Both the position numbers and the translations under genes were made by a program. From Morella rubra (Eukaryota > Streptophyta > Magnoliopsida > Fagales > Myricaceae), in assembly GCA_003952965.2 (NCBI GenBank), contig CM025851.1, positions 9,341,647 to 9,405,646 on the forward strand: a stretch of 64,000 bases of DNA, read 5' to 3'. Every line of letters begins with the position of its first letter. Positions within the stretch are counted from its first letter, which is position 1. This document shows positions 51,287-61,379 of the stretch, in pieces. The notes under the pieces are model-generated. The model was not told the origin of the DNA. It did not search any database and saw only the letters and a program-made list of their open reading frames with translations.

Positions 51287-54200
51287 TTAGTTTTACATGT
51301 CTAACCAGTACGATTGGGGTGAGATAAAAAGGAATTGGGAGCGCAGCAGAGCTGTGAGGAGCCGAACCGCAAGACGCACACCCATGCCCTTCATTAATTG
51401 ACGGGGCGCCCTCAGAGCACCCCATTTGCAACAAAAAATCCGAAGCGTCCATCCTTGAAACCGTACTATCATAATAGAATCCCGACCTACTTTTATTAGT
51501 TATTCGAAACACCTTCAATTGTGGTTTTAACTAATCTTTTTGAGACTCAGACATAACACAAATATGGCCAACACTTTTTCAAGTTAGATATTCCATATAG
51601 TTACAGATATGTTGTTAATTATTATAATTCATTCTTCACATTTTATTCTCTTATTAAAATATATTTTATTTAATTCGAATTTTATATCAAACCCCTTGAA
51701 GCTGAATTGTGGTATGTGCCGCTGACGTCTAAGCTCATCGAAAGAATAAAATCATGCGCTGAGAGGGTTGTCGATCTCTTGGGTGCAGCTTCTATTAGCA
51801 AGAAACTGCATCAAACCGTATTGCGATTTTCTCTTTAGATACAGCGGAAACTGTCGATTCGTAATAATTAGGGCGATTCCACTATATAATAGGTCAAGGA
51901 AAGCAGGAACTTTCCCCTGCTGAAATTTCTTGGCCATGAAGCTAGCGCATATGTTTGCGTTGTCTGGTAATTGTTGTGCCAACTCTTAAGGCATAGCTTC
52001 TTTTTGGGTAGGCACAGCTTTGGCTCGTGCCTCGTGTGTTTCTCAAAATTGCTATATATGCACCAACCTCTCTTTTGAATTTTGTGCCAGTACTCTCTAG
52101 CTAATCAGTGTCCGAACACTTCCAGGTTTTGAACTCCGCTCTCCGAATCTCTCGACACTTGCAACGTACTATTGTACAAAAAGGTCATTGGCAGATTGGT
52201 GAGTTACCAATTACAGAGTCTTTTTGAAGACACGCAGAGTGATATCTTTTCATGGAGGTTTAGCTTTTGACACAGCGGTGGCATTTGTATCCACAGATAC
52301 GCATTAAGTGGATGAAGATTCGATCATGAACCGTGTTCGTGGAAGATATTCTACAGTTCTTTACGAAGACACATTTAACCTAATCAAAAGATCGTTTAAA
52401 TCGATGCTTTGTCGAAACAGCACGATGTTTGACTTTCTATATATGATAAATCGCAATACAAGATCCGACTGATTAAATGATCATCTTTCCAAAAAGGGAT
52501 CCGATAAGGTGATTTATCTTCTCCACAAACTTATGTTGGAGAAATATGCAAGAACCCCACTAATTAATGGAGATCTTAAATAGAAAATTTGACTGTAACT
52601 TTAATAATGAGGAAGAGATACCTATTCGCAAGTTATATTCAATGTATAATTAATATCATTAATCTAGCTACGTACCCATGATATATTCCGAGGATCCTAA
52701 CCATGGGGATAAAGGTCCTGCATTAATATATCATCTGAATTGGTGGGTCACCGATCGACTTTTGGGATGCGAAGATGGTGTAAAGGCTCATCTAAGATTA
52801 CGAGAAGGTGGCGGGCATGTCGGGGCCTAATCTCGAACTATATTTCTAGGTATAGCAAGCCAAAATAGGATAAATCTTGTCTGATGCATGTCTCCGCGAG
52901 GAAGCCATCCAATCTACAGATTCGAGTAGGCGTTCTTATTTTCTCAATGTTTCAGAGATCATACACAAACTCCTCGCTTCTATGTGTCTAAAATAACATA
53001 TTATATATAGTTGGATATGTTAGGATATTTAGCATTATCTATGAGTTTGTGATTTTCTCTTATAGATACCTTTCTTCTCTGTACAGTTAGGAGTAAGTTT
53101 GATCTGAAATTAGTATAATATATGAATGAGATCAGGTTTGTACAAGAAACATATGTGGTCGATCCGTAACTCCGTATAGTCTATGTAAATCACCTGTCGA
53201 GACGTACGCCAGAAAAATAGTACTTCCAGATTGAAATGACAAAGAAGGTACCTCACATGGTCTCATCAAACTGCTGAGGTCAACCAGCGTACAAACGGGA
53301 TGGGCGTTCCAGTTTGAAGTCGAAGCAAAACTTGACAACTCCTACTTTCCTCCAGCCTTAAGTAACATAAGTACTCAAATTTATTTGTCCTCGAATCTGG
53401 ACCTCTGTAGTGTCCATCCATATCCATGACACTTCCCCTGTCTTGAAAAGTTCTTTAATCGTTAACGTTATATCCAAAAGTTGGCTGCAAAATGTTGCGA
53501 AATCTTTTGCCAGCCGTGTACGTACGTATCATGTTGAACTGCTCATGCACTGTACAGCTAGAACTTTTTTGATGTCCTCGATGATCACGGGAACAAGCTC
53601 GACGAGTTAACCAGATCTGTGTTAAATGTCTAAAAACTTCTTCCCCCTTGCAGGATTTGTGAACACTAATTAAATACATAATTAATCATGAATTGTTGTC
53701 CTTGCACCACGCTTTAATTAATTGGTTGTTGCAACAACAAGTGTACGTGCTTTCTACAGAAAAAAATGGAAGGAATACAGCCACGAAAAAGATCCTTAGC
53801 TATCCTCATGTTTCGCCTTGAAATCGAACTTCAAATTATAAAACTTTTCCTCCGTTTCAGCAAGTACAGCTAAGCCAAGACCCCGGTACTGGAGAGAGAT
53901 TTCCAAATGTTACCATTAGGAGATGGCTGATCTAATTTTAATATGAAGAATAGCACATAAGCTCATGTGGCTAGATTTTGGTTGGTTGGTGAGATATTTA
54001 GATCCTTGTATCCGAGGACAACAATGCTCTTAGCACACGGGTCCTTTATATGCAAACCTCATGAGGATATGTTCGGTGGGTATTGGGATCCCAAAAGAGA
54101 GCCTAGCTTTGTCCTCGCAGGTCTCCAAAATCATCTTGCACATATATAGACCCTCTCCTTCAAGATACCATTATCAGAAAATGATCAGAACCGGCGCCTT

Positions 54201-54430
54201 GAATTATTCTCGGTCCAAGCGAAAGAATATCGACCTACTCACTTAATTTAACTTGGCAAGAACCCGACAAATTTTCAACCCCCAATCTTTTCTTCAAGAT
54301 TTTTCAAAAACAAGATATAATCTTCTACGCTGATATTAAATTCAAAAAAAAAAAATCATGACAGCAGCATTTCTCTTTTCTCTGTCTCCCCTCTCTCTTT
54401 CTCGTACTCTCTCGTACATGTTTTTTCTAA
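51287..54430. other. Intergenic region upstream of GA20-oxidase
   Basis: No supported gene. Open frames at 51261-51518 (minus), 51752-51982 (minus), 53132-53338 (minus) and 53967-54149 (plus) show no family motifs. The final ~100 bp is CT-rich (ctctctttctcgtactctctcg) and leads into the GA20-oxidase TATA box. Confidence 0.6.
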
Positions 54431-54436
54431 CTCGAC

Positions 54437-54444
54437 TATAAATA
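54437..54444 (+). promoter_or_regulatory. TATA box of the GA20-oxidase gene
   Basis: tataaata lies 67 bp before the ATG at 54511 in a CT-rich context, placing the start site near 54470 and giving a short leader of about 40 nt. Confidence 0.65.
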
Positions 54445-54510
54445 CAACCTTGTCTCCCCAATTCCTTCCCACCTCCTCTTAGTGAACTCTCTTTTCTCCT
54501 TTTCCTCTTC

Positions 54511-56143
54511 ATGAACTCTCTACCAATTTTTCGGACTTCAAACATGCTAATGCATCCTCCTTCGGTATACAAAACAAAACCGCGTGAATATGAACCAAAA
54601 ACACTGGTTTTTGATGTATCGATTCTTCAGTATGAATCGAACATACCATCTCGATTCATATGGCCTGACCATGAAAAAGCATGCGCTGAGTTGCCAGAAC
54701 TTCTTTTTCCCTCTATCGACATGAAGGGCTTCCTCTCTGGAGACCCACAAGGAGTTTCAAATGCTTCTCGGTTGGTCAATGAGGCATGCACGAAGCACGG
54801 CTTCTTCCCAGTTATAAATCATGGCGTAGATTCGAGACTTATAGCTAAGGCACACGAGTACATGGAAGGATTTTTCGGCATGCAAATCTGGGAAAAGCAA
54901 AGGGCTCAGAGAAAGATTGGTGATCACTGTGGGTATGCTAGTAGCTTTACTGGCAGGTTCTCCTCCAAGCTTCCATGGAAGGAGACACTTTCTTTCCGAT
55001 ATTGTGCCAGTCATCCCCCCTCAAAAGTTGTCGAGGAATATGTCGTGAATGTGATGGGAGCAGATTTTAGAGACTTCGGGTAGGAATCTAGGCAAAATAG
55101 AAGGGCGTGTTTGGTTATTAATATATTGCATGTTCTCAGTTCGGTTTGCCACGAGTTTTTCTATTTCGTTCAGACTAGTCTTAGCAATCTGTTTTGCTTT
55201 CTCTTACAACCTACCACTTTGTTTGCATATAGGAGCTTGTTCCAGGAATATTGTGAAGCAATGAGCACGCTCTCCCTTGGGATAATGGAGCTTCTCGGAA
55301 TCAGCCTAGGCGTTGGCCCAAAGTATTTCAGAGAGTTCTTTGAGGGACACGATTCAATAATGCGACTGAACTCCTACCCAATATGCCAAAAACCAGATCT
55401 AACTCTAGGAACGGGGCCACATTGCGATCCTACGTCTTTAACAATCCTTCATCAAGACCAAGTTGGCGGCCTTCAAGTGTTTGTAGATGATAAATGGCAC
55501 TTCATTAGTCCCAACTCGGATGCTTTTGTTGTCAATATTGGCGACACATTCATGGTGAGGTCATCAACCTTCATTTTTGTAGCATAAAAACTAATTTTTT
55601 GCAATGTCCGTATCTCGTTGTCACGCAAGCACCGTTGTACGGACAAATCACTCATTGCAGATAGATGAAGCTATTCATGATAACAGCCATAATCTTTTGT
55701 TTTGATTATGTTGCGTACTTCTTTGGATGCTCCGTTGAAGATGATGGACTTGTTTACGTACTATTTACTCAATTGAACCATTCAATTTTCATGTGCCAAG
55801 TATATAGTGTATTGCGACTTTGAGCTTGAAACTTGTAAGTAATGGAGGCTACATAATCTTTCAGGCTCTATCAAATGGGATTTACAAGAGTTGCTTGCAT
55901 AGAGCAGTGGTGAACAACCGTGCGGTGAGGAAATCTCTTGCGTTCTTTTTATGCCCAAGTGGGGACAAGGTGGTCTCTCCACCAAGAAGCTTGATTAACT
56001 CTGAAAATCCAAGAAGATATCCAGACTTCAGATGGCCAGCTTTACTCGAATTCACACAGAAGCATTACCGGGCCGACACGAAAACCCTTGAGGCCTTCTC
56101 AAAGTGGCATCAACTGAATCATGAGGGTATCCCAGAAAACTAA
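54511..56143 (+). CDS. Gibberellin 20-oxidase
   Basis: 2-oxoglutarate/Fe(II) dioxygenase that oxidises carbon 20 of GA12/GA53 in stepwise reactions to C19 gibberellins; soluble, cytosolic. Exons 54511-55079, 55233-55554 and 55865-56143 join at GT-AG sites and give 389 aa, within the usual 370-390 range. The two-intron structure is that of GA20ox genes. Visible motifs: [11 protein letters not shown] (substrate motif, exon 1); [19 protein letters not shown] with iron ligands H253 and D255; third ligand H309 ([10 protein letters not shown]); 2-oxoglutarate-binding R319/S321 ([11 protein letters not shown]). The normally invariant NYYPPC motif reads NSYPIC (N236-C241), an unusual pair of substitutions. 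The ATG is the first in frame after the TATA box. Product amount of this enzyme commonly limits gibberellin synthesis. A dead LINE begins ~310 bp after the stop codon. Confidence 0.93.
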
Positions 56144-56462
56144 TTAAAACAATGATCTTGAACTGTCCTTTACCCGTTCGGTTGACATGGAAGTGACGGA
56201 GAGAATGACAGATACGTGAGGGAAGGGAATTGGTGCTTTTGGTGGGTCTACGAGGAAAAAGTTGACAGAAACACCAAAAATGAGGCCCCCTTTGTAGTTC
56301 TGGCTGTTAGTGTGCTAGTGCTGGAGAGAATCATGTAACTGAAGGAAGCATTTTGGAGGAATAAAGGGCCTAATTAGTGGGGTCCAGTAGCACCCCTAAA
56401 CTTTCCATTTTGTTCAAAAGAATGTACGTTCAATTCTTTTTTGCTAAGAAAAGAACTTCTGA

Positions 56463-56843
56463 TTACTGAAAAGAAAAATGAGATAGTATATCACAATCCC
56501 GGATATACTCGGGGATAAAAGAAATAGGAATAAAATCAACCAAATTACAACTAGCCGCCCATTTAGCAAGCATATGGGCTAATCGATTACACTTCCGCGA
56601 CACCCAAGCAATCTTCCACTCCTGAAACTCCGCGAGATCTCTTCTGATCCGATCCACGGAGTCTTCAATAGCCCAGCAACATGTGCGATCAGCAGACAAG
56701 ACTTCCTTGCAAAGAATCATAGAGTCACTTTCAAAGTCAACGCAAATCCAATTGTTCCTCCGTGCCAACTGCATCGCCTCTACCATTGCCAAAGCTTCAC
56801 CAACCAGCAGGTCCATAGCAGCAAAGCGTTCCGTGTATATCAA
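56463..56843 (-). pseudogene. LINE RNase H domain
   Basis: The 126-codon open piece includes GEALAMVEAMQLARR, DFESDSMILC and WVSRKCNRLAHMLAKWA, the pattern of the plant RVT_3-type RNase H: a catalytic aspartate in DFESDS and the histidine-containing NRLAHMLA. The first catalytic aspartate falls upstream of this frame. Confidence 0.7.
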
Positions 56844-57045
56844 TAAAGAGGGAATTGAGAGAATCTCGAATCGAGATAGCTATGTAAGACCTATTAGGAC
56901 AGATAGCCACATCCGAATTACATTTCAACCTACTACCACCAAGAGGAAACCAGCGTAGCCGAGCACCTTGCCCTTCCACCAACCATGCATGAGCGTGTTC
57001 AAAATACCGCCGTCGAATCAGAGAAATTAGGACCCTCGTATCCAC

Positions 57046-58181
57046 TTAAGCATCCTCGTGTAAGACCTTGTTATGGGTAAGCCATAGGCTATCCAAGACA
57101 ATTGTTACATTAAGGATAAATGCCTTCAAATGGCCAGCAGCTATATTAAAAACTCTATCAGCTTGGAGAATAGCAGAAATAAAAGCCGTTGGAGATTGAA
57201 AATGTAAAGTGTCCATCTGCACAGCCCATGGAGACTCCCGCCATGAAATGCAAGCCACACTGCAATAGAGTAACAAATGAAGGGTGTCTTCCGGGGACTG
57301 CTTGCAAAACGGGCATTAGAAATTCTCATCTTCTTCACACTGTAAAATCCTCCCCAGAAGCCCTCTAGATTTTAGCGCACCCACGACCACCTTCCACAGC
57401 ATTAGTTTCAACCGATCTTGTAACTTTAATTTCCAGAGACTGCTCCACGGGACAGAAGTCAAGTCTAGGCTACCCAAAGCTCTAGTGTACTGCGCAGCAC
57501 ATACCACTGACTTCATCGAGCACTTACCATCCGGTTCCTTAGTCCAAATCCACCGATCTTCTAGCTCTTGTCTCGGAACCTGCATCCTTAAAATATCTCT
57601 GGCCGAATTATCCGAAAATAGATGACAAATGAGAGCCTCATTCCATCTGTCTTCAAAATCTAGCACCAAATCAGAGACAAATCAGATATTTGGGGCAAGA
57701 AGTGCCCATCCCTCCACTCGGGCTTACACTCAACCCCTCCAGGAAGCCACGGGTCCCCCTGTAAGTGAACTAAACGACCATTTCTTGGCTGTAGGCAGAG
57801 TCCAGAGCGTAGGAGAAGGGCTGATTGTAAAATACCTCTCCAAATCACCGAGCCTTGAAGAGTAAAGCTAGAAGAACTTAAAGGGGTTTGGTTGGGATAC
57901 TTGAACTTAGTCAACTTCACCCATAAGCTGTCCGAGGAACTATAGAATTTCCACCCCAATTTTGCCACCAAAGCAAGATTGGTTTCATACATCTTACGCA
58001 TTCCGAGCCCACCCACCTCTTTTGGTAGGCAAATATCATCCCATGCCCAAGGAGTAAAATTTCGTTTCTTGTGAGGGGGAAAGCCCCACCAAAAGTCTTT
58101 TAATAATCGATCAATCTCCATACACCAGCCTTTGGGGAGAAGAAAAATCGACATACAATAGAGCGGCATTGCAGTAGCCAC
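57046..58181 (-). pseudogene. LINE post-RT region with zf-RVT motif
   Basis: Contains ATAMPLYCMSIFLLPKG, FWWGFPPHKKRNFTPWAWDD (the conserved post-RT block of plant LINEs), WIWTKEPDGKCSMKS, and a zinc-binding zf-RVT region: LWKVVVGALKSRGLLGR, then a CPFCKQSPEDTLHLL-like sequence near 57310. The RNase H domain follows. Frames change near 57660 and 57320. Confidence 0.7.
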
Positions 58182-58220
58182 AACCTTGATGAGGGTTGTC
58201 CTCCCCGCCTGAGAGAGTGA

Positions 58221-59395
58221 TCACATCTTCCAACCTGCAACCTTGGTAAATACTTTTTCTTTGACATCCTTAAAGGCTCTCTTTTTAGATCGCCCAATAA
58301 ACAAAGGTAACCTCAAGTATTTACTGCTCAAATCCATATTCTTGATACCAAGGGTGCTACACATACCACAAACCACTTCCAGATGGGTGTTTCTACTACA
58401 GAAAATGGCAGATTTACCTCTATTGATTTTTTGACCTGAGAGGCGCGAATATTCCTCCAGCACAGCAAAGATATGTCCAACTTCTCTATTGTTTGCCTGG
58501 CTAAAGATCATAATGTCATCGACAAACAATAAATGGGAAAGAGACGGGGCTTGTTGTGACACCTTGATGCCATGAATGAGTCCACAGTTTTCTGCACTAC
58601 TCAGCATCCGAGATAGAACTTCCGAGCCCAAGATGAAGAGGAAAGGTGAGAGTGGGTCACCTTGTCGCAATCCTCGTCCGGGTTTGAAGAAACCAAAGGG
58701 AGAACCATTCAACAAAGCCGAAAATGACACAGTGGTAATACACTATTCGATCCACCTACCCATTGGTCTATGAACCCGAATCCCCGCAACACCCGAAGAA
58801 TGAAATCTCATTCCATGCGATCGTAAGCCTTCTCTATATCTAATTTCAAAGCTGTCAAACCTTTACGCCCCCTCTTCGCCTTCATAGTATGTAGCACTTC
58901 CTGCCCAATAATCGCATTCTCCTAAATGTTTCTCCCGGGCACGAAAGCAGCTTGAAAAGGAGAAATAAGAGAATCCAGAACTCCTTTCAATCACCCCGAT
59001 AAAATTTTTGCAATCACCTTATAAGCAACATTACAGAGGCAGATTCGCCGATATTGTTCAATTTTACTCGGGTGATCCACCTTGGGTAGCAAAACAATGA
59101 AACTATGGTTGAGTTGCTTCAAAAGGTACCCAGACTGGAAAAAATGAAGAACCATATCGACCAACGCCTGTCCTACCGTTCTCTAGTAATGATGGAAAAA
59201 TAACGCCGACATCCCATCCGGGCCCGATGCCTTGTGAGCCCCGAGTTGAAAGACTGCCGATTTAATCTCTTCAATATAAGGTAAACCGCAGAGGGTCGTG
59301 TTCTGCTCTTCGATAATAGTCGGCAAAATCAAATCTGCAAGTTCACCATTAAAAACAGGCCGAGATGATGTATACAATTGCTGAAAGTACCCCAC
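58221..59395 (-). pseudogene. LINE reverse transcriptase domain
   Basis: Pieces at 59395-59183 (LGAHKASGPDGMSALFFHHY) and 58730-58221 (RQGDPLSPFLFILGSEVLSR, then LLFVDDIMIFSQA) carry the conserved RT blocks. The catalytic box reads FVDD where plant LINEs usually have FADD. Stops and frameshifts between 59180 and 58730 break the domain. Confidence 0.8.
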
Positions 59396-59769
59396 TGCAA
59401 TGTCGCCTAACTCCTCCCTATTGTGGACCCAAACACTGTTCGCATTTTTTAAGGCATCAATGCTATTTCGTCATCTACAAATAATAGTGGAGAGATGGAA
59501 ATACCGAGTATTTAAATTGTTTGTAGTCAGCCAGGAAATCCGAGATTTCTGTTTCCAAAAACTTTCCTCCACCCTGAGAGCCTCCATAATATCAGCTTCG
59601 AGTCTTTTCTCTGCTTCCCAACCTAAATCAGAAGGCACCTAACGTTGAACATACTCCAACTGATCTATAAGAAGCTTGATTTTAGACTGCACCGAGCCAA
59701 AAATTTCTTTGTTCCACTTGCTAAGCGCTAGTTTTGCCGATTTAAGTCGCTACACCAAACGAAAGGAGG

Positions 59770-60570
59770 CTAACCCCCAAATATATTTGTTCCAAGCCCT
59801 TTCCACCACCAAGTTGTTGCGCTTGTCCTTAATCCAACAAGCCGTAAATCGAAACGGCTTAGGACCAGTACCCACCACGCCACAAGTCTCCAACAAAATA
59901 GGTGCATGGTCCGAAGCATATTGAGGCAACGTTTTGAGCAAAGCTCAGGGGAACATAATTGTCCAACCGCCATTTGCCAAACCTTTGTCAAGCCTTTCTC
60001 TGATTTGCTGATACCCATGTCTTCCATTACTCCAAGTGAATTGAGGGCCCACGTGCCTACATCGACTAGGCCATTGCGCATCCTAAAATTAAAGAAACCA
60101 TCCGAAGAGGAGGAGGCAAAAGGTCTGCCCCCACTTCTCTTGTTGCCCGAAAATAGCGTTGAAATCTCCCATGACCAACAAAGGACCACCAAAAGCATCA
60201 CCCACAGTAGTCAGCTCCTCCCAAAATTCATCCTTCTTCTGCGGGTCACAAGGGCTGTGAATGAAAGAAAGAGCCCATGGATGCGAAGTCAGTTCACCGG
60301 AAAAAATGATACTGATCAAGTGCTCCTTCCTAACCACGAGATCGAAATCTACACCTCTACGCCATGCAAAAATAATTCCACCACGAAGTCCCATTGCCTG
60401 GACCTCAATTGAATCTGAAAACCCCAGACGAGCCAATATACCCGTTGCATTGAAATCTTAGTCTGCACTATGCATAGACAATCCGGGTTTGATTGTCTAA
60501 GCATTGCCCGAAGAGTTCGAATTGTCGAGGATTGGGCAATGCCTCGACAATTCCAGAATAGCACTCTCAT
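59770..60570 (-). pseudogene. LINE endonuclease domain
   Basis: Starts MRVLFWNCRGIAQ at 60570, the usual beginning of the plant LINE apurinic-type endonuclease (exonuclease-endonuclease-phosphatase fold). It continues with DCLCIVQTKIS, then in another frame LRGGIIFAWRR, HPWALSFIHSPCDP and the active-site block LLVMGDFNAI at about 60160. Frameshifts near 60440 and 60125 split it. Confidence 0.75.
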
Positions 60571-61379
60571 GGAGCTGGTAGGGGCATGGTTTGGCCCGCC
60601 TCCTCAACCTCAGAATCAAGCAAAGAATCCAACCCCCATTGAGCTCCCGCACTCAATTTCTAATGGGGGTTGGATTCTTTGCTCTATTTTGAGGCTGAGG
60701 AGGTGGGCCAAACCATGCCCCTACCAGCTCCATGAGAGTGCTATTCTGGAATTGTCGAGGCATTGCCCAATCCTCGAACAATTTGAACTCTTCGGGCAAT
60801 GCTTAGACAATCAAACCCGGATTGTCTATGCATAGTGCAGACTAAGATTTCAAATGCAACGGGTATATTGGCTTGTTTGGGGTTTTCAGATTCAATTGAG
60901 GTTCAGGCAATGGGACTTCGTGGTGGAATTATTTTTGCATGGCGTAGAGGTGTAAATTTCGATCTCATGGTTAGGAAGGAGTACTTGATCAGTATCATTT
61001 TGTCCGGTGAACTGACTTCGCATCCATGGGCTCTTTCTTTCATTCATAGCCCTTGTGACCCGCAGAAGAAGGATGAATTTTGGGAGGAGCTGACTACTGT
61101 GGGTGATGCTTTTGGTGGTCCTTTGTTGGTCATGGGAGATTTCAACGCTATTTCCGGGCAACAAGAGAAGTGGGGGGCAGACCTTTTGCCTCCTCCTCTT
61201 CGGATGGTTTCTTTAATTTTAGGATGCGCAATGGCCTAGTCGATGTAGGCACCGTGGGCCCTCAATTCACTTGGAGTAATGGAAGACATGGGTATCAGCA
61301 AATCAGAGAAAGGCTTGACAAAGGTTTGGCAAATGGTGCTTGGACAATTATGTTCCCCTGAGCTTTGCTCAAAACGTTG
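59927..61379. repeat. ~715-bp inverted repeat (head-to-head LINE 5' ends)
   Basis: 59927-60640 and 60661-61379 are reverse complements with only scattered differences and a ~20-bp spacer (gagctcccgcactcaatttc). The right arm has the LINE endonuclease on the + strand, including FGGPLLVMGDFNAI at about 61120 and a one-base insertion near 60775 after the ATG at 60732. The arms end together at the caacgttttgagc / gctcaaaacgttg boundary. The right arm therefore repeats only the LINE 5' part. Confidence 0.9.

Larger units (their letters stand above)
56455..60640 (-). mobile_element. L1-type LINE with RNase H domain, minus strand, inactive
   Basis: Non-LTR retrotransposon read from 60640 down to 56455: endonuclease, reverse transcriptase, zf-RVT zinc region and C-terminal RNase H, the order of plant L1 elements carrying an RNase H. 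Open pieces lie in different frames with stops between them, so no intact ORF2 exists. No ORF1 gag-like frame was found, so it is 5'-incomplete or rearranged. The 3' end (left) lies near 56430-56455, beside a T-run, 310 bp beyond the GA20-oxidase stop. Its first ~715 bp is also present in inverted orientation to the right. Confidence 0.85.
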
